DNA of 64,000 nt from Tabrizicola sp. TH137 (GCF_002855575.1 NZ_PKRQ01000003.1:124001-188000); one strand, 5' to 3'. Positions 28,302 to 36,949 are shown, numbered from the stretch's first letter. Numbers and translations: made by a program. The notes: generated from the sequence alone by a model not told the origin.

Positions 28302-29125
28302 GCTTCATCGGCTCGGTCTTCTCGCCCTGGTATGCCTGGAGCGGGCGGCGCAACCCGCAGAACCATGTCTGCCTGAACGTCGCCACCTATGGCCCCGGCG
28401 GCCGCTTCACCATGACAGACCGCGGCACCGCCGCACTCCGGCAGGAAAAGCACACCCTCACCATCGGCCCCAGCCGGATGCACTGGACCGGGCGCGAGCT
28501 GGTCATCGACGTGGACGAGGTCTCCTCGCCCCCCCTCATCTCCCGCGTCAGGGGCCGCATTACCCTCACCCCCTCTGCCGTGACGGGCGTGGAACTCGCC
28601 CTCCACCCCCGCCACCAATGGCGCCCCTTCGCCCCCACGGCCCGGATCAGGGTGGACCTGACCCAAGGCCAGAACTGGGAGGGCCACGGCTATTTCGACG
28701 CCAATTTCGGCAGCGCGGCGCTCGAGGCCGATTTCGATTTCTGGACATGGGGCCGCTTTCCCATGCAGGACCGCGCGCTCTGCCTTTACGATGCCACATG
28801 GCGCGACGGCACCCAGCGCGACTTCGCGCTCGAAGTCACCCCCTCCGGCGAAGCGCGAGAGGTGGCCGCGCCACCCCGCACCGCCTTCGCCCGCACAAAT
28901 TGGCTCGTCCGCCGCGAAACCCGCGCCGATCCGGGCACGAAACCCCGCCAGGTCCTGCCCATGCTCGACGCGCCCTTCTATTCCCGCAGCCTGGTCGAAA
29001 CCCGCCTGATGGGAGAGGTCACCCAAGGCGTGCACGAGGCGCTCGATCTCACCCGCTTCCGCCAGCCGCTCCTGAAACCCATGCTCGCCGTCCGCGTCCC
29101 AAGACGCGCAGGCTGGACCTTCTGA
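28205..29125 (+). CDS. crtC: carotenoid 1,2-hydratase (hydroxyneurosporene synthase), start unresolved
   Basis: Adds water across the C1-C2 double bond of neurosporene or lycopene derivatives. Conserved CrtC sequence starts at GPDFRVEVGPDGYAWWYLDG and continues through VSDDGRR, FIGSVFSPWYAWSGRR and WTWGRFPMQDRALCLYDATW to 29125. The coordinate given is where homology begins, not a start codon. In this frame there is no ATG, GTG or TTG between about 27,930 and GRFTMTD well inside the gene. ATG 28200, with GAGG upstream, is one frame off: one extra base between 28203 and 28205 would give M-x-GPDF. The gene overlaps the 3-prime end of crtD by almost 100 bp. Confidence 0.85.
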   Translation, partial: GPDFRVEVGPDGYAWWYLDGVSDDGRRAVSVIGFIGSVFSPWYAWSGRRNPQNHVCLNVATYGPGGRFTMTDRGTAALRQEKHTLTIGPSRMHWTGRELVIDVDEVSSPPLISRVRGRITLTPSAVTGVELALHPRHQWRPFAPTARIRVDLTQGQNWEGHGYFDANFGSAALEADFDFWTWGRFPMQDRALCLYDATWRDGTQRDFALEVTPSGEAREVAAPPRTAFARTNWLVRRETRADPGTKPRQVLPMLDAPFYSRSLVETRLMGEVTQGVHEALDLTRFRQPLLKPMLAVRVPRRAGWTF

Positions 29126-29128
29126 CCC

Positions 29129-29170
29129 AAATTTCTTCGAAGAAATTTGCAAAATTCTTCGAAGAATTTT
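29129..29170. terminator. twin AT-rich palindromes behind crtC, likely bidirectional terminator
   Basis: Two perfect 20-bp palindromes in tandem, 2 bp apart: AAATTTCTTCGAAGAAATTT (29129-29148) and AAAATTCTTCGAAGAATTTT (29151-29170). They share the core TTCTTCGAAGAA and have A/T tracts at both ends. They start 4 bp after the crtC stop and also lie downstream of tspO on the other strand. The AT content contrasts sharply with the genome. Confidence 0.65.
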
Positions 29171-29220
29171 GTTCGGCACCGCCGAAAACCGTTGCGCGAC
29201 AGGCCAGTTGACCGCGCGCC

Positions 29221-29270
29221 GCGTGGCAACACATTGCGGCACAGAATACGGCACGGTTTACGGCACACCC
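29221..29270. repeat. 12-bp-periodic GCGGCACA element between crtC and tspO
   Basis: Three near-repeats with 12-bp period: ATTGCGGCACAG, AATACGGCACGG and TTTACGGCACAC. The preceding GCGTGGCAACAC matches GCGTGGCCACAG of the tandem array near 62.4 kb, so both belong to one dispersed element family. The rest of the 169-bp crtC-tspO gap holds the twin palindromes and no gene. Confidence 0.6.
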
Positions 29271-29294
29271 GTTTTCGGCCAAAGCCTTGAAATC

Positions 29295-29753
29295 TCAGGC
29301 CGCCACGTTGCGATACCACACCGACCGATTAAGCATCCCCGCCACCGTCACCCAGACCAGATAAGGCGCAAACAACACCCCCGCGATGGCGTCATGCTGC
29401 CAGAAGGCAACCATCGTCGCCGCCACGGCCAGCCACAGAAGGAAGATGATCACCAGCCCCGCCCCGATCCGCCGCAGCCCGAAAAAGACAGGCGTCCACA
29501 AGGTGTTAAGCGCGATCTGCACCGACCAAAGCGCCAACGCCTGCCCCGTGTCGGGCAGCATCGCCACCCGCGCCGCCGCCGCCGACATCGACAGGTAAAG
29601 CACCGTCCAGGCCACCGGGAACAGCCAGTCCGGCGGGGTCCAGCGCGGCTTGGCAAGCCCGCGATACCACTCGCCCGGCTGGAACATCGCCCCCGTCGCC
29701 GCCGCCGCCCCGCAGGCCGCGAGATAGGTCAGAAACAGCGTGAAATACTCCAT
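29295..29753 (-). CDS. tspO: TspO/MBR tryptophan-rich sensory protein (CrtK)
   Basis: Membrane protein with five helices that binds porphyrins and modulates photosystem gene expression in response to oxygen in R. sphaeroides. It has 152 aa. Typical landmarks are FQPGEWYRGLAKPRWTPPDW, FPVAWTVLYLSMSAAAARV, WSVQIALNTLWTPVFFGLRR and VWVTVAGMLNRSVWYRN. It follows crtB on the same strand but is separated from it by a terminator-like hairpin, so it may have its own promoter within 29754-29810. Confidence 0.95.
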   Translation of the reverse strand: MEYFTLFLTYLAACGAAAATGAMFQPGEWYRGLAKPRWTPPDWLFPVAWTVLYLSMSAAAARVAMLPDTGQALALWSVQIALNTLWTPVFFGLRRIGAGLVIIFLLWLAVAATMVAFWQHDAIAGVLFAPYLVWVTVAGMLNRSVWYRNVAA

Positions 29754-29810
29754 CGCGCCCTCCGCATGGTTGCAGCGCGCGATCTAACCCGCCTCGGGGT
29801 TTCGTCCAAG

Positions 29811-29830
29811 AAAAACCTTGCGGCGCAAGG
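29811..29830 (-). terminator. terminator downstream of crtB
   Basis: On the minus strand CCTTGC-GCC-GCAAGG is followed immediately by five T residues. It is 19 bp beyond the crtB stop. The stem is short (6 bp), so partial read-through into tspO is likely. Confidence 0.65.
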
Positions 29831-29848
29831 CCTTTAGGCACGGGGCCT

Positions 29849-30853
29849 TCAGGCCATGCCGCGATCCTGCGCCTCAAGCTGCGCCAGCACCGCCAGCAGC
29901 GCATCCGAACGCCCCCGCCGCGCCTCTCCCCGCGCCGCCGCCCGCACCAGGAACGCCACCTCCGGCTCCGGCGCCGCATGCAGCACCGCCGCCCGAGGTT
30001 TCACCGCCGACACCGCCGCCTTCCCCGTCGCCACCGCAAGCAGCGCCAGCTTCCGCCCCCGCCCCGTCCGCGCCCGGCCCGTCACGCTGTCGCCCCGCGC
30101 GCCGCGCACACAGGCCCCGATCGCGCCATAGATCAACCCCGCCGCATGGATGCCCGGACGGCAGGACAGCGGCAAGGACGCCACCCCCGCCTCGGCCCGC
30201 AGATACAGCCGATCCGCCTCCTCCAGCAGCCGCAAGGTCACCCGCGCCACCCCCGGCCAGGCCTTCGGCCGTGCCAGAAAGGCATCCGGATCAATGCCTT
30301 CCGCCCGCAGCCATCCCATCGGCAGATACATCCGCCCGGCCCGCGCATCCTCGCCCACATCCCGCGCGATATTGGTCAACTGCATCGCCAGGCCAAGGTC
30401 ACAAGCCCGCGCCAGCGCATCGGCATCCCTGACCCGCATCAGCACGCACATCATCGCGCCCACCGCTGCCGCCACCCGCGCCGAATAATCCATCACCCCC
30501 GACAGCGTCTCATATCGCCGCCCCACCGCATCCCAGGCGAACCCTTCCAGCAGCGCCTCGGGCAGGGCGCGGGGCATCTCGAACCCTTCCACCACCGCCG
30601 CAAAGGCCCGGTCCGCTGGCGCATTGGCGGGCGTCCCGCGATAGACCAGATCCAGCCGGTCGCGCAGCGCCAGCACCGCCCCCGCCTTGTCGGCCCCCTC
30701 ATCCACCGCGTCATCCGACATCCGGCAAAAGGCATAAAGCGCCAGCGCCGGGTCACGCACCGCCCCCGGCAACAGCCGCGACGCCGCATGGAAGGACAGC
30801 GATCCGGTCCGGATCGCCTCGCGGCAATGGGCCATGTCGCGCGGGTCGATCAT
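29849..30853 (-). CDS. crtB: phytoene synthase
   Basis: Joins two GGPP molecules to phytoene, the first committed carotenoid step. It has 334 aa. The two Asp-rich motifs are CRMSDDAVDEGAD and LTNIARDVGEDARAGRMYLP, and AMQLTN precedes the second. The start overlaps the crtI stop by 4 bp, giving a crtI-crtB operon. The C-terminal ~60 residues are Arg/Ala-rich. Confidence 0.96.
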   Translation of the reverse strand: MIDPRDMAHCREAIRTGSLSFHAASRLLPGAVRDPALALYAFCRMSDDAVDEGADKAGAVLALRDRLDLVYRGTPANAPADRAFAAVVEGFEMPRALPEALLEGFAWDAVGRRYETLSGVMDYSARVAAAVGAMMCVLMRVRDADALARACDLGLAMQLTNIARDVGEDARAGRMYLPMGWLRAEGIDPDAFLARPKAWPGVARVTLRLLEEADRLYLRAEAGVASLPLSCRPGIHAAGLIYGAIGACVRGARGDSVTGRARTGRGRKLALLAVATGKAAVSAVKPRAAVLHAAPEPEVAFLVRAAARGEARRGRSDALLAVLAQLEAQDRGMA

Positions 30854-32433
30854 TCCGCAGCCATCCTCAACTCCTCGCGCTGTTTCAACAGCTTGGGCGC
30901 ATCCGGCACCAGTTGCCCCAGCACTTCCGCCGTCCCCACCACACCCGGCAGGCCCGCCCCCGGATGCGTCCCTGCCCCGGCCAGAAACAGCCCCGGCAAT
31001 TCCTCGGATATGTTATGCGGCCGGAACCATGCCGATTGCAGGATGCGCGGCTCGATGGAAAATCCCGCACCGTACGGGGACAGGTAACGGTCGCGAAAGG
31101 TTTCGGGCGTAAAGGTGATCTCCTCGGTGATGCGGTCGCGGAATCCGGGGATCAACCGCTCTTCCAGCATCTGCGCCATCTTGGCGCGATAGCGCGGCTC
31201 TTCCTCGGCCCAGTCCACACCATTGTCAAACCCAAGATGGGGAACCGGCGACAGCGCATAGAAAGTATCATCGCCCTCGGGCGCGCAACTCGGATCGGTC
31301 ACGCTCGGCCGATGCACGTAAAGGCTCATGTCATCCGCCAGTTTCCCGCGGATGAAGATATCCTTGATATGCTCGCGATAGCGCGGCCCCACGACGATGG
31401 AGTGATGCCCCACATCGCGCCACATGCCCTTGGTGCCCTTCGTCCCGAAATACCAGACATACAGCCCCATCGACCAGCGGGCATCCTTCACCTTCCGGTC
31501 GGTCCAGCGCTTCCTCGGCAGGTTGCGCAACAGCCGCGTATAGGTATGCCCCGCATCGGCATTGCTGACCACCAGCCCTGCGCGCATCACCTCGCCCGAC
31601 AGCAGCCGAACCCCCGCCGCGCGCCCGTTTTCCGTAACGATTTCATCGACTTCCGTGTTATGGACAACCTCGCCCCCCTGCGCCGCGATCACCCGCGCCA
31701 TGGCCTCGGCAATCGCCTGCACGCCGCCCATCGCGTAATGCACGCCAAAAGCCTTCTCCAGATGGCTGACAAGGATATACATCGACGTCACGTTGAACGG
31801 GTCGCCCCCGATGAACAGCGGATGGAAGGACAGGGCGAAACGCAGCCGCTCATCCTTCACCCGCCCCGCCGCATGGGCATAGACGGACCGGTCCGCCCGC
31901 ATCATCCCGAACTTCGGCAGCACCTTGAGCAGATCGGCCAGCCGATGCATCGGCCGCCGCCCAAGGTCCTCATATCCGAACCAGTAGCGCGCCTCGCTGT
32001 CCTTCAGAAACTTCTCGTAACCCCTTGCATCACCGGGGGAAAGCCGCGCCACCTCGGCCTTCATCGCGGCCTCGTCCTGCCGCGCGGTGAAGGTGGACCC
32101 ATCCTGAAACCGGATCTCATAGAACGGATCCATCGGCACCAGCCGCACATCCCGGTCAAAGTCCCGCCCGCAGACGGCCCAGAGATCGCGCAGACCCTGC
32201 GGCACCGTCACGATGGTCGGCCCCAGATCGAACCGGTGCCCGCCCTGCGTGATCGACGACCCGCGCCCGCCCACCCGGTCCAGCCGGTCGATCACCGTGA
32301 CCCGCCAGCCCTTCGCGCCCAGCCGCATCGCCGAAGCCAGCCCCCCCAGCCCCGCCCCGATGACGATGGCATGATCCGCCTCGTCAGGGGCGGCAGGGGC
32401 AAGGGCGGGGCGAGGGCGCGGCATATGTTCCAT
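30850..32433 (-). CDS. crtI: phytoene desaturase
   Basis: FAD-dependent desaturase converting phytoene to neurosporene (three steps) in spheroidene producers. It has 527 aa from ATG 32433; an in-frame ATG at 32424 is also plausible and neither has a strong ribosome site. The N-terminal fold is HAIVIGAGLGGLASAMRLGA, with GGHRFDLGPTIVTVP next. The C-terminal signature is LFLAGAGTHPGAGLPGVVGT. First gene of crtIB; a PpsR box lies 17 bp before the start. Confidence 0.95.
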   Translation of the reverse strand: MEHMPRPRPALAPAAPDEADHAIVIGAGLGGLASAMRLGAKGWRVTVIDRLDRVGGRGSSITQGGHRFDLGPTIVTVPQGLRDLWAVCGRDFDRDVRLVPMDPFYEIRFQDGSTFTARQDEAAMKAEVARLSPGDARGYEKFLKDSEARYWFGYEDLGRRPMHRLADLLKVLPKFGMMRADRSVYAHAAGRVKDERLRFALSFHPLFIGGDPFNVTSMYILVSHLEKAFGVHYAMGGVQAIAEAMARVIAAQGGEVVHNTEVDEIVTENGRAAGVRLLSGEVMRAGLVVSNADAGHTYTRLLRNLPRKRWTDRKVKDARWSMGLYVWYFGTKGTKGMWRDVGHHSIVVGPRYREHIKDIFIRGKLADDMSLYVHRPSVTDPSCAPEGDDTFYALSPVPHLGFDNGVDWAEEEPRYRAKMAQMLEERLIPGFRDRITEEITFTPETFRDRYLSPYGAGFSIEPRILQSAWFRPHNISEELPGLFLAGAGTHPGAGLPGVVGTAEVLGQLVPDAPKLLKQREELRMAAE

Positions 32434-32449
32434 GGACTCGATGATAGAG

Positions 32450-32467
32450 TGTCTAGTTTGATTTACA
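32450..32467. promoter_or_regulatory. PpsR box at the crtI promoter
   Basis: TGTCTAGTTTGATTTACA fits TGT-N12-ACA. It is 17 bp upstream of the crtI ATG in the crtI-crtA divergent region, where R. sphaeroides also has PpsR boxes. Confidence 0.87.
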
Positions 32468-32525
32468 ATATCACAGTACATCTCGTCGCAGAACGCCGTT
32501 TTCGCTTCCCCTTGGCAACACAAAA

Positions 32526-32543
32526 TGTCAGAATAAGTTTACA
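32526..32543. promoter_or_regulatory. PpsR box at the crtA promoter
   Basis: TGTCAGAATAAGTTTACA fits TGT-N12-ACA. It lies 23 bp before the proposed ATT start of crtA and 58 bp from the crtI-proximal box. It should repress crtA-bchIDO. Confidence 0.87.
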
Positions 32544-32566
32544 CCATCCGACAGGAGGGTCGCGCC

Positions 32567-33286
32567 ATTCCCGTTACCAGCCTCAGCCTATTCCGCTTCG
32601 ACGGGCTTCTCCCGCGCCTTTGGGTCATCGGGCAGATGGGCGCCGCACGTCTTGCCCTGCGCCGCGAACGCCGCGCGCTGTTCTGGAAGCTCTGCGGTTC
32701 CGGCACCGGCGAAGGCTTCACCCCCCGCCCCAACTGGGGCGTCTGGGCCATCCTCGCCACCTGGCCGGATGAGGCGACCGCCCGCAGCGCCATCGCCGAC
32801 AGTCCCGTCTGGCAGACATGGCGCGCAAGGGCCGGGGAAAGCTGGACAATCTTCCTCGACCCGCTCTCGGCCCGTGGCCGCTGGGCGGGGGTGAACCCCT
32901 TCCTTCCCGAAACCCCGGGACAGCAGGCCAGCGGCCCCCTCGCCGCCCTCACCCGCGCCACGGTCCGCCCCTCCCGCGCGTTTAAATTCTGGGACCGCGT
33001 CCCCTCCATCTCGGCCACCATCGGCAGCGATCCCAATGTCGCCTTCAAGATCGGCATCGGCGAGGTGCCGCTCCTGCATCAGGTCACCTTCTCGATCTGG
33101 CCCGACACCGCCAGCATGGCCGCCTTCGCCCGCGGCGACGGCCCCCATGGCCGCGCCATCAAGGCCGTGCGCGACGGCAACTGGTTCGACGAAGAGCTTT
33201 ACGCCCGCTTCCGCCTTCTGGGCAGCATGGGGAGCTGGAACGGCGGCGACCCGCTGGCCAGCCTGACCAGCGCCAAGGCGGCATGA
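32567..33286 (+). CDS. crtA: spheroidene monooxygenase, probable ATT start
   Basis: Oxygen-dependent ketolase converting spheroidene to spheroidenone. It has 239 aa if started at ATT 32567. The conserved N-terminus (TSLSLFRFDGLLPRLWVIGQ) lies upstream of the first ATG (32636), which has no ribosome site. In this frame between the stop TAA (32534-32536) and the conserved region there is no ATG, GTG or TTG. AGGAGG at 32554-32558 is spaced 8-9 bases from ATT. Further landmarks are ALFWKLCGSGTGEGFTPRPN and AFKIGIGEVPLLHQVTFSIW. Leads the crtA-bchI-bchD-bchO group. Confidence 0.92.
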   Translation: MPVTSLSLFRFDGLLPRLWVIGQMGAARLALRRERRALFWKLCGSGTGEGFTPRPNWGVWAILATWPDEATARSAIADSPVWQTWRARAGESWTIFLDPLSARGRWAGVNPFLPETPGQQASGPLAALTRATVRPSRAFKFWDRVPSISATIGSDPNVAFKIGIGEVPLLHQVTFSIWPDTASMAAFARGDGPHGRAIKAVRDGNWFDEELYARFRLLGSMGSWNGGDPLASLTSAKAA

Positions 33287-33328
33287 CCCCGGAAATCCCA
33301 AGATGACCCAAGACCTTACGGTAAGAAC

Positions 33329-34333
33329 ATGAAGCAACCCTTCCCCTTCTCCGCCATCGTCGGGCAAGAGGCGATGAAACAGGCCATGGTCCTGACGGCG
33401 GTCGATCCCGCCATCGGCGGCGTCCTCGTCTTCGGTGATCGCGGCACGGGCAAATCCACCGCCGTCCGCGCCCTCGCCGCCCTCCTGCCGGAAATCGAGG
33501 CCGTCGAAGGCTGCCCCGTCAACTCCGCCACCCCCGCGCAGGTGCCCGACTGGGCGCAGGGCGCAACGGGCCGGATCATCACCAAGCCCACCCCCGTCGT
33601 GGACCTGCCCCTCGGCGTGACCGAAGACCGCGTCGTCGGCGCGCTCGACATCGAACGCGCCCTGACGCGGGGCGAAAAGGCCTTCGAACCCGGCCTCCTC
33701 GCCCGCGCCAATCGCGGCTATCTCTATATCGACGAGGTCAACCTGCTGGAGGATCACATCGTCGATCTCCTCCTCGACGTGGCCCAGTCCGGCGAGAATG
33801 TGGTGGAACGCGAAGGCCTCTCCATCCGCCACCCCGCCCGCTTCGTCCTCGTGGGCTCCGGCAACCCCGAGGAGGGCGAGCTTCGCCCCCAACTGCTTGA
33901 TCGTTTCGGCTTTTCCGTCGAAGTCACCTCCCCCCGCGACGTGGAAACACGGGTCGAGGTGATCCGCCGCCGCGACAGCTACGAGTCGCATTACGGGGCC
34001 TTCATGGAAACCTGGCGCCCGCAGGATGCCGCGCTCCGCGACCGCATCCTCGCCGCCCGCGCGGCGCTGCCGAAGATCAGCACGCCCAACACCGTCCTGC
34101 ATGATTGCGCCAGCCTCTGCATCGCCATCGGATCAGACGGGTTGCGCGGCGAACTCACCCTCCTGCGCGCCGCCCGGGCGCTGGCCGCCTTCGAAGGCGA
34201 CGATGCCGTCGGTCGCCTCCATCTCAAGGCCGTCGCCCCCATGTGCCTCTCGCACCGCCTGCGCCGCGATCCACTGGACGAGGCCGGATCGACCACCCGC
34301 GTCATCCGCGCCGTGGCGGAGGTTCTGCCCTGA
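33329..34333 (+). CDS. bchI: magnesium chelatase subunit I (AAA+ ATPase)
   Basis: Motor ATPase of the Mg-chelatase, forming hexamers with BchD to drive Mg insertion into protoporphyrin IX on BchH. It has 334 aa. Walker A GDRGTGKST is at residues 36-44, Walker B in RGYLYIDEVNLLEDHIVDLL, and the sensor region in VLVGSGNPEEGELRPQLLDR. It begins 42 bp after crtA; no promoter is evident in that gap. Its TGA stop overlaps the proposed CTG start of bchD. Confidence 0.97.
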   Translation: MKQPFPFSAIVGQEAMKQAMVLTAVDPAIGGVLVFGDRGTGKSTAVRALAALLPEIEAVEGCPVNSATPAQVPDWAQGATGRIITKPTPVVDLPLGVTEDRVVGALDIERALTRGEKAFEPGLLARANRGYLYIDEVNLLEDHIVDLLLDVAQSGENVVEREGLSIRHPARFVLVGSGNPEEGELRPQLLDRFGFSVEVTSPRDVETRVEVIRRRDSYESHYGAFMETWRPQDAALRDRILAARAALPKISTPNTVLHDCASLCIAIGSDGLRGELTLLRAARALAAFEGDDAVGRLHLKAVAPMCLSHRLRRDPLDEAGSTTRVIRAVAEVLP

Positions 34334-36009
34334 CCACGGAGGATCCCTGGAGCCGGGTCGAAACCGCGCTCGCCTGTCTCGCCCTCGATCCGGGCGGGCT
34401 GCGCGGCCTTTGGCTGCGCGCCCGCGCGGGCCCGGTGCGTGACCGGGTGACGGCGGGCCTCGACGCCCTGCCCCTGCCCCGGCGACGCCTGCACCCCACC
34501 ATCGCGGATGACGCGCTTTTCGGCGGGCTGGACCTTGCGGCCACGCTGGCCACCGGGCAGCCCGTGATGCAGGCAGGCCTTCTCGCCCAACCCGCCGCCC
34601 TGATCCTGACCATGGCCGAACGCTGCCCACCGGGCCTTGCGGCCCGCCTTGCCACGGCGCTGGACAGCCCCGCCCATGCCCTCATCGCGCTGGACGAAGG
34701 AGCCGAGGCAGACGAAACCCTCGCCCCCGCCCTTGCCGACCGTCTGGCGCTCTTCCTCGACCTGACCGACATCTCCCTGTCGGAAAGCCGCGACATTTCC
34801 CTTGATCCGCAACGCCTTGCCGAGGCCCGCGCGCGCCTGCCCCGGCTCGCCCTGACGCCCGATCACCTGGACGCCCTCACCCGCGCCGCCGCCGAACTGG
34901 GCATCCCGTCGCTCCGCGCGCCGCTTCTGGCCGCCGCCACCGCCCGCGCCCATGCCGCATGGGCGGGACAGGACACCGTCACCGAAGCCGACCTCGCCGC
35001 CGCCGCCACCCTCGTCTATGGCCACCGCGCCACGCCCCTGCCCGATCAGGCCGAGGCCCCACCCGACGAACCGCCGCCCCCCGATCCGAACCCCGATCAG
35101 GGCGAAGCCCAATCCGAAGACCAAAGCCAGTCGATCCCCGAAGAAATGCTGGTCGAAGCCGCCCTCGCCGCCCTCCCCCGCGACCTGCTGGAGGCACTGG
35201 CCGCCGGCCGCGCTGCCCGCGCCGCCAAATCCGCAGGCGGCACCGGGGCAGAACGGGGCGGCAACCGCCGTGGCCGCCCTCTGCCCTCGCGCCCCGGACG
35301 CCTCACCCCCGGCGCGCGCATCGACCTTGTCGCCACCCTGCGCGCCGCCGCCCCGTGGCAACCGCTCCGCCGCGCCCAGACGCCCGGCCGCGACGCCGCC
35401 CTTCTGGTCCGCGCCGCCGATATCCGGCTGAAACGCTTCCGCGAAACCTCCGACCGCGTGCTGATCTTCGCCGTCGATGCCTCCGGCTCCGCCGCCTTCG
35501 CTCGCCTGGCCGAAGCCAAAGGTGCCATCGAACTCCTCCTCGCCCAGGCCTATGCCCGCCGCGACCACGTCTCCCTCCTCGCCTTCCGGGGCCATGCGGC
35601 GGAACTTCTCCTTCCCCCCACCCGCTCGCTCGTGCAGACCAAACGCCGCCTAGCGGGCGTCCCCGGCGGCGGCGGCACCCCCCTCGCCTCCGGCCTGCAA
35701 CTGGCGCTGGCGACGGCGGCACAGGCGAAACAGCGCGGCCTGACCCCCACCATCGCCATCCTCACCGACGGGCGCGGCAACATCGCCCTCGACGGCACCG
35801 CCGACCGCCCAAGGGCCGAGGCAGAGGCCACCCTCCTCGCCCGCCAGATACGCCTTTCCGCCACCCCCGCCCTCGTGATCGACGTGGCCAACCGCCCGCA
35901 GCCCGCGCTGCGCACGCTCGCCCAGATCATGGATGCCCCCTACCTCGCCCTCCCCCGCGCCGATGCGCGCCGCTTGTCCTCGGTTCTGGGCGAAGCACTG
36001 GAAAGCTGA
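34330..36009 (+). CDS. bchD: magnesium chelatase subunit D, probable CTG start
   Basis: Platform subunit linking the BchI ring to BchH. It has 559 aa from CTG 34330. The N-terminal half is a degenerate AAA+ domain (GLWLRARAGPVRDRVTAGLD). An acidic Pro-rich linker follows (PPDEPPPPDPNPDQGEAQSE), then a von Willebrand A domain with MIDAS motif DASGS near residue 383 and TDGRGN. The only upstream in-frame canonical start is a TTG 75 codons inside bchI giving an implausible Arg/Pro-rich extension. GGAGGT lies 6 bases before CTG, and CTGA overlaps the bchI stop where ATGA is usual. Confidence 0.93.
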   Translation: MTTEDPWSRVETALACLALDPGGLRGLWLRARAGPVRDRVTAGLDALPLPRRRLHPTIADDALFGGLDLAATLATGQPVMQAGLLAQPAALILTMAERCPPGLAARLATALDSPAHALIALDEGAEADETLAPALADRLALFLDLTDISLSESRDISLDPQRLAEARARLPRLALTPDHLDALTRAAAELGIPSLRAPLLAAATARAHAAWAGQDTVTEADLAAAATLVYGHRATPLPDQAEAPPDEPPPPDPNPDQGEAQSEDQSQSIPEEMLVEAALAALPRDLLEALAAGRAARAAKSAGGTGAERGGNRRGRPLPSRPGRLTPGARIDLVATLRAAAPWQPLRRAQTPGRDAALLVRAADIRLKRFRETSDRVLIFAVDASGSAAFARLAEAKGAIELLLAQAYARRDHVSLLAFRGHAAELLLPPTRSLVQTKRRLAGVPGGGGTPLASGLQLALATAAQAKQRGLTPTIAILTDGRGNIALDGTADRPRAEAEATLLARQIRLSATPALVIDVANRPQPALRTLAQIMDAPYLALPRADARRLSSVLGEALES

Positions 36010-36010
36010 C

Positions 36011-36904
36011 ATGACCGCCCCCCGCAGGCCCTCGCCCAGCATGCCCCCGGACCGCATGCCGCCCGACTGGCCATTCCGCGATCAGACCCGCCGCGTCACC
36101 GCGCGCCCGCATGACTGGTGCGTCATCGACACGGGCGACGGCCCGCCTCTCCTCCTGCTGCATGGCGCGGGGGGCGCGGGCCACAGCTTCCGCAACCTCA
36201 TCCCGCTCCTCTCACCGCATTACCGCGTCATCGTCCCCGATCTGCCGGGCCAGGGCTTCACCCGCTCCGGCGCGCGCAGCCGCTATGGCATCGACGCGAT
36301 GGCCGAAGACATGGCCACGCTCTGCCAGACGCTGGACATCGCCCCCCATGCCATCATCGGCCATTCCGCCGGGGCGGCGCTCGCCCTGCGCCTTGCCCCG
36401 ATCCTGGCACCGAAGGGCATCGTCGGCATCAATGCCGCCCTTGGCACCTTCGACGGCGCGGCGGGGGTGATGTTCCCCCTTCTCGCCCGCGTCCTCGCGG
36501 TCACCCCCTTCATCCCGCATGTGGTGGCAAAGCTCTGGGGAAACCCGGCAACCGTCGCCAAACTCCTCACCGCCACCGGCTCCCCGCTCGATGCCACGGG
36601 GCAGGCGCAATATCTGACACTGGTCCGCGACCCGGCCCATGTCGATGGCACGCTCGGCATGATGGCGCAATGGCGGCTGGAGGATCTGATGCGACAGCTT
36701 CCCACCATCGCCACGCCCACCCTGCTCATCGCCTCGGCAGGCGACCTCGCCGTCCCGGCCCGCATTTCGCGCGACGCGGCCCATCACATGCCCGCCGCCA
36801 CCTATGTGGAACTGCCCGACCATGGCCATCTCGTCCATGAAGAGGCAGCCGAGGCCGTCGCCGCCCCCCTCCTGCCATTCCTCGCCGATCTGCGTCAGGA
36901 CTGA
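36011..36904 (+). CDS. bchO: BchO, alpha/beta-hydrolase associated with Mg-chelatase
   Basis: Alpha/beta-hydrolase encoded with bchID in purple bacteria; its exact role in bacteriochlorophyll synthesis is not settled. It has 297 aa from ATG 36011, two bases after the bchD stop. The oxyanion region is LLLLHGAGGAGHSFRNLIP, the nucleophile Ser is in IIGHSAGAALAL (near residue 119), and the terminal His in LPDHGHLVHEE. Convergent with idi, 45 bp away. Confidence 0.92.
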   Translation: MTAPRRPSPSMPPDRMPPDWPFRDQTRRVTARPHDWCVIDTGDGPPLLLLHGAGGAGHSFRNLIPLLSPHYRVIVPDLPGQGFTRSGARSRYGIDAMAEDMATLCQTLDIAPHAIIGHSAGAALALRLAPILAPKGIVGINAALGTFDGAAGVMFPLLARVLAVTPFIPHVVAKLWGNPATVAKLLTATGSPLDATGQAQYLTLVRDPAHVDGTLGMMAQWRLEDLMRQLPTIATPTLLIASAGDLAVPARISRDAAHHMPAATYVELPDHGHLVHEEAAEAVAAPLLPFLADLRQD

Positions 36905-36949
36905 CCGTCCTGCCCCGCAAGCCCGTCGCGCCAGCCTCGCAAGGCGGGG

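Noticed and set aside
36905-36949. Terminator between convergent bchO and idi
   Set aside because: CCCCGC/GCGGGG arms are separated by a long loop with no T-run, and part of the symmetry comes from the two stop codons. Too weak to list.
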